15,828 nucleotides of DNA from Pleurocapsa sp. MO_226.B13. GTDB lineage: Bacteria > Cyanobacteriota > Cyanobacteriia > Cyanobacteriales > Xenococcaceae. The notes under the pieces are model-generated. The model was not told the origin of the DNA and ran no database searches. It saw nothing but the letters and a program-made list of their open reading frames with translations. This document shows, in pieces, positions 9,028 to 14,905 of this stretch; positions within the stretch are counted from its first letter, which is position 1; every line of letters begins with the position of its first letter. The position numbers and the translations under genes are program-made. The stretch covers positions 1-15,828 of the forward strand of contig JASJEI010000227.1 of NCBI GenBank assembly GCA_030064795.1, given 5' to 3'.

Positions 9028-10014
9028 ATGCAAGAACTTAAAATCACCATGCTTGGTGCCAGTGGGGTAGGTAAGACTACTTTGCTGACAGCAATGTACG
9101 AACAGTTTGAGAGCAACATTGGTAATACCAATCTCCAATTGACTCCCGACGATGAAAGTGCTGCAATTTTACAAGACCGTTTAATCGAACTAAAAAGTTT
9201 GCTCGATGTCTTTGAAGCTAGAGGCAGAGTCGGAATTGAAGGCACAGAAGCAATTGCTGGCCCAGAGTCTTTGCGCTCTTTTAGTTTTGGTTTAGGTAAA
9301 AAAGGCGCGACACCATCGCTTAACCTCCGCTTTTATGATTATCCAGGCGGATATCATGCCACTCAAGCCTCGAAAGAAGAGAAAGAGTTTGTCAAAAATA
9401 TCTTGCGAGAATCAACAGCAGTTTTGATTCCCATCGATGCACCTTCTTTAATGGAAAAAAACGGCAAGTTTCACGAGAAAATCAATCGACCGCAGCAAAT
9501 CAAGGCTTTATTTAATGCAGCCTATCAAGATCTAGATTCTCCACGTTTGATAATTTTTGCTCCCGTCAAATGCGAAAAGTATTTGAGAAACCAGAAAACC
9601 GCCAAACAGCTGTTAGAGAAAGTAAAACAAGGGTATAGTCCCCTACTAGACCATTTCAATTCTCCTAGCTTAAATCCCTGGATGGCTAACGTAATTACCC
9701 CCGTACAAACAGTCGGAAGTGTAATTTTTTCGCGGATGGAAGTCGATGGCGATAACAATCCTCATTTTTACTTTCGTAAAACCAGACACGATGCGGAATA
9801 CTCTCCCAGGGATAGCGAACAACCTTTACGTTATTTATTACGTTTTCTGCTCAAGCTGCATCTTGATTCGAGACAGTGGCGACTTTTCAATTTTGTTCGC
9901 AATTGGTTGGAGTTAGATACTCATCTCAATAAAGCAGTGGATGAATTTGCTCGTGGTTGTAAAACCAACGGTAGTTTTGCGGTAATCAAAGGCGAAAAGT
10001 GGCTCAATATTTAG
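9028..10014 (+). CDS. Small TRAFAC-type GTPase, double-GTPase-like
   Basis: The 328-residue product begins almost directly with a P-loop, GASGVGKT (10-17), followed by a helix TLLTAMYEQFE. The G3 element is DYPGG (104-108) at the end of a hydrophobic strand. A G4-like VKCEK (Lys181) follows the strand LIIFAP, with Cys-Glu in place of the usual canonical Asp. The P-loop context and DYPGG resemble the second partner of bacterial double-GTPase (DO-GTPase) pairs, but that assignment is from memory and is an inference. No signal peptide or membrane helix is seen. GGGGA at 9017-9021 sits 6 bases before the ATG. It lies between the large GTPase gene (22-base gap) and the third gene (11-base gap), so the three products probably act together. 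Confidence 0.85.
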   Translation: MQELKITMLGASGVGKTTLLTAMYEQFESNIGNTNLQLTPDDESAAILQDRLIELKSLLDVFEARGRVGIEGTEAIAGPESLRSFSFGLGKKGATPSLNLRFYDYPGGYHATQASKEEKEFVKNILRESTAVLIPIDAPSLMEKNGKFHEKINRPQQIKALFNAAYQDLDSPRLIIFAPVKCEKYLRNQKTAKQLLEKVKQGYSPLLDHFNSPSLNPWMANVITPVQTVGSVIFSRMEVDGDNNPHFYFRKTRHDAEYSPRDSEQPLRYLLRFLLKLHLDSRQWRLFNFVRNWLELDTHLNKAVDEFARGCKTNGSFAVIKGEKWLNI

Positions 10015-10017
10015 GAG
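10013..10017 (+). promoter_or_regulatory. Shine-Dalgarno overlapping the upstream stop codon
   Basis: AGGAG overlaps the TAG stop (10012-10014) of the small GTPase gene and lies 8 bases before the ATG at 10026. This fixes the start of the third gene and points to translational coupling within the operon. Confidence 0.7.
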
Positions 10018-10025
10018 ACTGATAA

Positions 10026-10931
10026 ATGGCAATCTACATTCAGAGTCGTGGCAAAAACCAAGATCGGGATTATCGTTGGTTGAGAATCAAAGCGGAGGAA
10101 TATTATCCCGAAAATCCCAAGTTTTTAATGCAGCCAATTGGTAATCTGTCTTTAAAGCCAGTCGATTTAGTTGAAAGTCAGAAATTTTCGGTTATCTTAG
10201 TTGCCAGAAAAGATAATTATTGTCTCTTGGTTACTGGTTTAAAAGCCAGAGAAGAACGCTTGGACTTTGCAGGACGCAGCCTCCGCAATTCCCTCCTCTG
10301 GATCTGTCCGCGAGAGGACAACGAGCCAAAAGTGCGATCGCTTTTGATTCGTGCTTTACAAGGTAAATTGCAACGCGAACTAGACCAGACTATTACTATG
10401 ACTGGTCAATACGGTTTTGAAGTTGACTATCAAAGTCTCGTAGAATTATTTGACTCTCCTCTAAATCTAGAAAACAATCAAAATACCGATTTTGGCTGTA
10501 AAATCGCCCATAATTGCGAAGCATTAAGACAAGAAATGGTGTTAGAACTACAAGCCAATCCTCTTCCTCACCAGAAAGGCTTATTAGTTGTAGTTACTAG
10601 CATTAAATCTGCTTCTGCTTTAAAGGCGACTGGTGTCTGGCGTGGTTTATCAAACAGAATTAAAGACGAACAATTTGTCCGATATTCCTCTCTAACAGCA
10701 AGCAAACAGACTCAAAAAAAAACTATCTTCCTAGTAATCGCGATCGCTCTAATCGTTTCGATCGCGATCGCGCTGCTAATTATCAAATATACCAACCTAG
10801 AGAAACCACAACCAGAAGTTATCCCGACCCCTTCGACAATCCAGAAGAATTTGCCCGATATATCAAAACCCGAATCGAATCCATCGGTAAAGCCGAGCAA
10901 AATCAAAGAGACAAATTATTTGAGATTTTGA
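10026..10931 (+). CDS. Unrecognised third gene of the GTPase operon, possible single-pass membrane protein
   Basis: I do not recognise this 301-residue family. Residues 1-225 look like a soluble mixed alpha/beta domain (strands FSVILVARKD, YCLLVTGL and LLVVVTSI). In the annotated frame, residues about 235-255 are a hydrophobic stretch flanked by Lys, readable as one transmembrane helix, followed by a Pro/Lys/Ser-rich tail ending at 10931. The hydrophobic stretch is encoded largely by two HIP1 octamers (10740-10747, 10764-10771). HIP1 read in this phase gives Ala-Ile-Ala, so the helix might be a phase artefact. A nine-A run (10714-10722) lies just upstream, and the -1 frame stays open to 11062. 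The gene may therefore be frameshifted or have two alternative C-termini. The start is well supported by its ribosome binding site. Confidence 0.75.
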   Translation: MAIYIQSRGKNQDRDYRWLRIKAEEYYPENPKFLMQPIGNLSLKPVDLVESQKFSVILVARKDNYCLLVTGLKAREERLDFAGRSLRNSLLWICPREDNEPKVRSLLIRALQGKLQRELDQTITMTGQYGFEVDYQSLVELFDSPLNLENNQNTDFGCKIAHNCEALRQEMVLELQANPLPHQKGLLVVVTSIKSASALKATGVWRGLSNRIKDEQFVRYSSLTASKQTQKKTIFLVIAIALIVSIAIALLIIKYTNLEKPQPEVIPTPSTIQKNLPDISKPESNPSVKPSKIKETNYLRF

Positions 10932-11062
10932 CCTATATTCAAACAAGATTAACAGATCTTCATAAGAGTCAAAATTTCAACCTGATGCAATTACCCAACA
11001 TTCAACAAATAATTTTAAATGAGATCGATTGTCTGTTCCAAGAACTCGATGAAATGCAATGA
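10718..11062 (+). CDS. -1-frame continuation of the third GTPase-operon gene
   Basis: In the frame one base behind the 10026 gene, no stop occurs between 10664 and the TGA at 11060-11062: 132 open codons, 43 of them beyond the stop of the upstream frame. No ATG, GTG or TTG lies before the open stretch becomes protein-like, so it is unlikely to be a separate gene. The translation reads as a charged, helical protein with segments such as YPDPFDNPEEFARYIKT, EILTYIQTRLTDL and ending CLFQELDEMQ. A -1 slip on the A9 run at 10714-10722 would join it to the first 232 residues, giving about 345 residues and skipping the hydrophobic stretch. A shift after that stretch would keep the membrane helix. Indel mutation, sequencing error, transcriptional slippage and programmed frameshifting cannot be told apart here. 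Confidence 0.5.
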   Translation, partial: KNYLPSNRDRSNRFDRDRAANYQIYQPRETTTRSYPDPFDNPEEFARYIKTRIESIGKAEQNQRDKLFEILTYIQTRLTDLHKSQNFNLMQLPNIQQIILNEIDCLFQELDEMQ

Positions 11063-11065
11063 TGT

Positions 11066-11120
11066 AGTTCGGAGTTCGGAGTTCGGAGTTCGGAGTTCGG
11101 AGTTCGGAGTTCGGAGTTCC
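11066..11120. repeat. Heptad array, AGTTCGG x7-8
   Basis: Seven perfect tandem copies of the 7-base unit AGTTCGG, plus a partial eighth ending AGTTCC, begin 3 bases after the TGA of the GTPase operon. An isolated copy of the unit lies at 11164-11170 inside the adjacent minus-strand gene. The unit differs from the AGCT heptads elsewhere in the window, so two STRR families coexist. Confidence 0.9.
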
Positions 11121-11125
11121 TGATT

Positions 11126-11320
11126 TCAGGCTGCTTGCTCTTTCGACTCGGTTTTGGCTTCTAAGTTCGGAGATTTTTGAACTTTAGTTGTAAATTTTTC
11201 CAGTTGTAGTGATGCTAAAATTTCTAATCCCGTCTTATGACAACCAATTGTTGCCAAGAGTTTAAAATCGTAGTATATTCCCCAGCGTCCATTTAATTGT
11301 TGCTTGAGTGAGTATTGCAT
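11126..11320 (-). CDS. Small hypothetical protein (64 aa)
   Basis: The predicted product is 64 residues. The N-terminal half (MQYSLKQQLNGRWGIYYDFK) and a central LLATIGCHKTGLEILASLQL look like a compact folded domain; the C-terminus is Lys/Glu/Gln-rich and low in complexity. There is no signal peptide, membrane helix or recognised motif. It is the longest ORF in this interval and is convergent to the GTPase operon, with the heptad array right after its stop. No clear ribosome binding site precedes the ATG; TATATT about 35 bases upstream could be a -10 element. It may be a small conserved cyanobacterial protein, but I cannot name it, and it could be spurious. Confidence 0.5.
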   Translation of the reverse strand: MQYSLKQQLNGRWGIYYDFKLLATIGCHKTGLEILASLQLEKFTTKVQKSPNLEAKTESKEQAA

Positions 11321-11478
11321 ATATACAGCTTAATTTGATGGGAACCATCTAGTATTAATATATAGATTGAAATTTTTTTAAACCGTAATAATACCGATTT
11401 TAAATTTGGATAAAATCACTAAGCAAGCTCTAGATTAGACTCGATCGAAGCGAACTAGACGAGATGAGATGATTTGGG

Positions 11479-11497
11479 CTTTACCTAGATTTAATCA
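11479..11497 (+). promoter_or_regulatory. Possible degenerate Pho box upstream of pstC
   Basis: The 11321-11589 spacer is AT-rich and must hold the pstC promoter. CTTTACCT (11479-11486) matches 7 of 8 bases of the cyanobacterial Pho-box repeat CTTAACCT. After a 3-base gap TTTAATCA (11490-11497) matches 5 of 8. No third repeat is seen. The location, about 95 bases before a phosphate-uptake gene, is plausible, but the match is weak. Confidence 0.2.
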
Positions 11498-11589
11498 CAG
11501 TAGGATAAATAAATACTAGTAAAATATTGAAATAAAATCTAGAGCAGCAAATATTTTGTTCCTCTAGCAATCCTTGCCCTTAAAATTAT

Positions 11590-12489
11590 ATGAATAGTAA
11601 TAATAATAAGCCGAGAATAGAACCCCGTGCTGGTATAGAAAGAACTTTAGATAATAGTTTTTATTGGACGGCCAAAATTTTAGCATTTGCGATCGCAGGT
11701 GTCTTGGTTTGGATTACAATACAAGTGGCACTCAAGGCAATGCCAGCAATGCAACAATTTGGCTTGAGTTTTTTTGTTACAAGTAGCTGGAATCCTGTTA
11801 ACAGTCAGTATGGAGTTTTGCCCGCTATCTACGGTACTTTGGTCAGTTCGTTTATCGCCCTGGCAATTTCTGTACCAATTGGTTTGGGAGTAGCAATATT
11901 TCTCAGTGAAGATTATTTACCTCCCGTCGTGCAGAGAATCATTGTTTTCCTGGTCGAGCTATTAGCGGCCGTACCTAGCGTAGTTTATGGTTTGTGGGGA
12001 ATTTTTGTGTTGATTCCTTTTCTCAAGGGCTTTACCCCTCTCAGGGGGCCTGGAATGTTGCCTGCTGCCCTAATTTTATCGGTGATGATCTTGCCAACTA
12101 TTGCTGCCATCTCTCGCGATGCTATTACTAATGTCGATATTGGTTTGCGTCAGGCTGCGGTTGGCTTAGGGGCTACTCGTTGGGAAGCAATTATACAAAT
12201 TATTTTACCTGCTGCCTCTTCGGGCATTATTGGCGGAATTATGTTGGCTTTAGGACGTGCCTTGGGTGAAACCATGGCAGTAACGATGCTGATCGGTAAC
12301 TCTAATAGAGTCAATCCTTCGGTATTTGAGCCTTCTAATACGGTTTCTTCGTTGTTGGCTAACCAGTTTGCCGAAGCTAGTGGTTTACAGGTAGCAGCCT
12401 TGATGTATGCAGCCTTGATTTTATTTGTAATCACCCTATCAGTAAATGTTTTGGCTCAGTTGTTAGTTACCAGACTACAAAAGATCTAG
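11590..12489 (+). CDS. pstC: Phosphate ABC transporter permease PstC
   Basis: PstC is one of the two inner-membrane permeases of the high-affinity phosphate importer PstSCAB. The 299-residue product has a short polar N-terminus, a first hydrophobic helix near 30-48, and five further hydrophobic segments, giving the expected six. The EAA-type loop GLRQAAVGLGATRWEAI (185-201), which docks the ATPase PstB, is intact and is followed by the conserved IILPAASSGI and GRALGETMAV segments. Length is normal. The ATG at 11590 has no strong Shine-Dalgarno. pstA follows after 63 bases, so the two are probably co-transcribed. Phosphate-dependent control is expected from the family but is only weakly supported by the upstream sequence. 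Confidence 0.95.
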   Translation: MNSNNNKPRIEPRAGIERTLDNSFYWTAKILAFAIAGVLVWITIQVALKAMPAMQQFGLSFFVTSSWNPVNSQYGVLPAIYGTLVSSFIALAISVPIGLGVAIFLSEDYLPPVVQRIIVFLVELLAAVPSVVYGLWGIFVLIPFLKGFTPLRGPGMLPAALILSVMILPTIAAISRDAITNVDIGLRQAAVGLGATRWEAIIQIILPAASSGIIGGIMLALGRALGETMAVTMLIGNSNRVNPSVFEPSNTVSSLLANQFAEASGLQVAALMYAALILFVITLSVNVLAQLLVTRLQKI

Positions 12490-12552
12490 ACTTTACATTG
12501 TTAAGCAATGATAAGCGAAGTAGAAATTAGAAAATAGCAAAGTTTTACAATA

Positions 12553-13461
12553 ATGACTGTAAATATGTCAAAACAATCTGACTTTGAAGTAGTCAGTCTT
12601 AAACGCAATCCAACTTCACCCCGCACTTTGTTTGGATTAATTATGAGTGGCATCGCTGGCTTATTTACGCTGCTAGCAATTGTGCCTCTGTTTATCATTT
12701 TGACTTACTTACTTACCAAAGGTATTAGTTCTCTTTCCCCTTCGGTGTTTACAGAGTTACCACCTCCTCCCTTAGTAGAAGGTGGTGGTTTTGGTAATGC
12801 CATTCTGGGGACGGTAATTATGGTAGGCATTGGTGCTTTGATTAGCGTACCTGTAGGAGTGATGGCCGCGATTTACCTTTCGGAATTTAATGAAGGTAAA
12901 GCTGCTGAATGGATTCGCTTTGCCACTAATGTACTTAGTGGAGTCCCTTCGATCATCGTCGGGGTATTTGCTTATAGTGCAATTGTTCTGACCAATGTGA
13001 TTATTCCCAGAGGATTTTCTGCTTGGGCTGGTGGTTTTGCTTTATCAATTTTGATGTTGCCGATTATCGTCCGTACTACCGACGAATCTCTGAAGCTCGT
13101 ACCCCAAGAAGTCCGACAAGCATCAGTGGGTGTTGGTGCCAATCGATATCAAACTGTCTTGCAAGTAGTCTTACCTGCTGCCTTACCCGCAATTATCACG
13201 GGGGTGACTTTAGCGGTTGCTCGTGCTGCGGGAGAAACCGCACCTTTGTTATTTACAGCCCTGTTTACGCAATTTTGGCCAAATTGGAATAATAATCTGA
13301 ATGAACCCACAGCCTCTTTAGCAGTATTGGTCTACAACTTTGCCATTGTTCCATTTCAGAATCAGCAAGAGTTAGCTTGGGCTGCTGCATTTATTTTGGT
13401 GCTTTTGGTTTTAATTACTAGTATTATTTCGCGCTTGGCAACAGCAAAACGGACTTACTAG
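12553..13461 (+). CDS. pstA: Phosphate ABC transporter permease PstA
   Basis: PstA pairs with PstC to form the transmembrane channel of the phosphate importer. The 302-residue product has six hydrophobic segments and an intact EAA-type loop, VRQASVGVGANRYQTVL (187-203), followed by VVLPAALPAIITG and ARAAGETAPLLFTA, all typical of PstA. Translation could begin at the ATG at 12553 or at Met5 (12565); neither has a clear ribosome binding site. pstB, which commonly follows pstA, is absent; the sequence after the stop is a hairpin, a gene remnant and a MITE. The ATPase and PstS must be encoded elsewhere if the transporter works. Confidence 0.95.
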   Translation: MTVNMSKQSDFEVVSLKRNPTSPRTLFGLIMSGIAGLFTLLAIVPLFIILTYLLTKGISSLSPSVFTELPPPPLVEGGGFGNAILGTVIMVGIGALISVPVGVMAAIYLSEFNEGKAAEWIRFATNVLSGVPSIIVGVFAYSAIVLTNVIIPRGFSAWAGGFALSILMLPIIVRTTDESLKLVPQEVRQASVGVGANRYQTVLQVVLPAALPAIITGVTLAVARAAGETAPLLFTALFTQFWPNWNNNLNEPTASLAVLVYNFAIVPFQNQQELAWAAAFILVLLVLITSIISRLATAKRTY

Positions 13462-13504
13462 GTCTTGTTTGATTTGACCGTGCTACTATTGGCGTGGCAA
13501 GCTT

Positions 13505-13542
13505 AATTTGTTGTATTACGCTTACTACTACTACAACAAATT
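13505..13542. terminator. 11-bp perfect inverted repeat downstream of pstA
   Basis: AATTTGTTGTA (13505-13515) is exactly complementary to TACAACAAATT (13532-13542), with a 16-base loop, 43 bases after the pstA stop. It overlaps the last codons of the minus-strand remnant. There is no T-tract, so it may be a bidirectional terminator or RNA-stabilising hairpin. Confidence 0.4.
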
Positions 13543-13608
13543 GCGATGCGCCCAGAGAGCAGCCAGAGTGCGATCTCGTACTCCCAATTGTCCGCAAATA
13601 TTGGTCAT
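13531..13608 (-). pseudogene. C-terminal remnant resembling a LuxR/NarL-type DNA-binding domain
   Basis: Read on the minus strand, 25 codons ending in TAG encode a peptide containing QLGVRDRTLAALWAHR. This strongly resembles the end of LuxR-type helix-turn-helix domains of cyanobacterial response regulators (pattern kLxVRDRTQAAlwA). The ATG at 13608 is formed partly by the MITE end (ATAC at 13607-13610) and is probably not a true start; upstream in this frame the MITE soon gives a stop. The rest of the regulator (receiver domain and most of the HTH) is missing. I read it as the tail of a gene cut by the MITE-associated event. It is short, so the family call is a pattern-based inference. Confidence 0.5.
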
Positions 13609-13712
13609 ACTAAATCCTGTTCGTATAGGTTACTTTTCATTGCCCCCTAAATCCCCCAATAATGGGGGACTTGAAGAATTCGATAATAACTTTTACCAAG
13701 CGGATTTAGTAT
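13607..13712. mobile_element. 106-bp MITE with 11-bp perfect terminal inverted repeats
   Basis: ATACTAAATCC (13607-13617) and GGATTTAGTAT (13702-13712) are exact reverse complements. Similarity continues inward, with about 23 of 31 bases matching. The element has no credible coding capacity. It contains a hairpin with a 7-bp stem, TCCCCCA/TGGGGGA, and loop ATAA (13652-13669), next to another C-rich stretch (CCCCCTAAATCCCCC). Small size, TIRs and a possible TA target duplication within the ends (13608-13609, 13710-13711) fit a MITE, perhaps of IS630/Tc1 type. The C/G-rich core resembles a repeat I recall as common in cyanobacterial genomes. Confidence 0.75.
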
Positions 13713-14698
13713 AATGTTCCGTTTTTAGCATTTACAGGCAAATTGTAATTAGTATCAAAAGACCAAGAAGAAGCACTCAAAGCTTGGGTAAAGATTCCAA
13801 TCAAACTATCGCTATTGCCTGTTAGGTTGCGATGTCCCAAAGTTAAACTAATTCTTTCTGCTCCTGTTGCTACAGTACTGTAGTTATTAATTTCTGCACC
13901 ATATAACCAGGGACTTTTTTCTTCTACTTCTACCACCAGAGAGCTTTCACCTTCTCCTTCGGCTGGTTGTAAATTGGCTTCAATATTTTCAATAGCTTGA
14001 TTAGAGCGAAGTAGTTGCAGTTGACCTTCTAAATCATCTAGTTTTACAGGAGTATTGGCACCTAACTCTAAGCGTTTGCGCACAAAATTTTCTCTCAGGC
14101 GATTGTTGCCCTCAATTTGAATATCGGCAATACTTCCTTCGATTACTTTTATTTCCACAATGCCATCTTTAATTTCCTGTTGAGGAACGATCGCTCGTGA
14201 AGTTATATAACCCTGTTCTAGATATTTCAGAGTAATCGCTTTGGCTGCGTTTCTTAATTGAGTAAGTTTGACTGTTTTACCTTCTAGAGGTTTGATGATT
14301 GAGTCTAATTCTTGTTCCGTAAATACAGTGCTGCCAGTAACTTCGATCCTGCTAACAGGTATTTTAATATCTTCGCCTTCTACATCTGGCTCGGGAATAA
14401 CTGTCGGCTTCTCTTGAGGTAAAATTGGCTCTCTTTCTCGATCTTCTGGTGAAATTTGCTCTAAATCTGGTTGAAGAAAGCGATCGCGATTAGGTTGCTC
14501 TGTTTGAGCGATTAGATTATTTTTGTCGTCGATACAACATCGATCGATATTAAATTTAATTAATAATTTTTCTCTGGTGTATTTTGATGTATTACTATAA
14601 GCACTTTTACTAGTACTTAATATTGCCAGTATTGCTATCGGAGATATTAATACTAAGCGAAACCACATGTTTATCATAAATTTATTATTTGTAAGCAT
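13706..14698 (-). CDS. Truncated TpsB/ShlB-FhaC-type two-partner secretion transporter
   Basis: TpsB proteins are outer-membrane Omp85-type barrels that export one cognate TpsA exoprotein. The 330-residue product has a signal-like N-terminus (hydrophobic about 12-33), a Pro/Glu-rich linker (70-112), a first POTRA (about 115-190: VSRIEVTGSTVFTEQEL), a second POTRA (about 191-262) and the first strands of the barrel (from YGAEINNYS near 266). It stops at residue 330, while full-length family members are about 550-600 residues, so most of the barrel is missing. The last codons and stop (TAC TAA) come from the terminal repeat of the MITE at 13607-13712, and no barrel sequence continues beyond the element. 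The protein is almost surely non-functional as a pore. Starts at Met8 or Met11 are alternatives. It is divergent from the tpsA gene. Confidence 0.85.
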   Translation of the reverse strand: MLTNNKFMINMWFRLVLISPIAILAILSTSKSAYSNTSKYTREKLLIKFNIDRCCIDDKNNLIAQTEQPNRDRFLQPDLEQISPEDREREPILPQEKPTVIPEPDVEGEDIKIPVSRIEVTGSTVFTEQELDSIIKPLEGKTVKLTQLRNAAKAITLKYLEQGYITSRAIVPQQEIKDGIVEIKVIEGSIADIQIEGNNRLRENFVRKRLELGANTPVKLDDLEGQLQLLRSNQAIENIEANLQPAEGEGESSLVVEVEEKSPWLYGAEINNYSTVATGAERISLTLGHRNLTGNSDSLIGIFTQALSASSWSFDTNYNLPVNAKNGTLY

Positions 14699-14905
14699 TT
14701 TGTATTAAAACTAAAGTTTTTTCTTATTTTTAGCAATTTATCACATAATTAATTAAAGCAAAATATAAATTTTTTAAAAATTTACTTAATAATTTTCAGG
14801 CTTTAATTTAAAATAATTTCAATTTGAAGTAAATTGCAACCCTAGCTAATTTACGTAATTTTTATTCAAAAAATAAACCCAAATTAACTATTTATTTTAA
14901 ATAAT

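Noticed and set aside
10712..10906. Open frame on - over the HIP1 region of the third GTPase-operon gene
   Set aside because: HIP1 is palindromic and keeps several frames open; no start context or protein-like composition supports this one.
13508..13714. A 68-codon open frame on + downstream of pstA
   Set aside because: It runs through the regulator remnant on the wrong strand and across the whole MITE; the translation looks like non-protein sequence.
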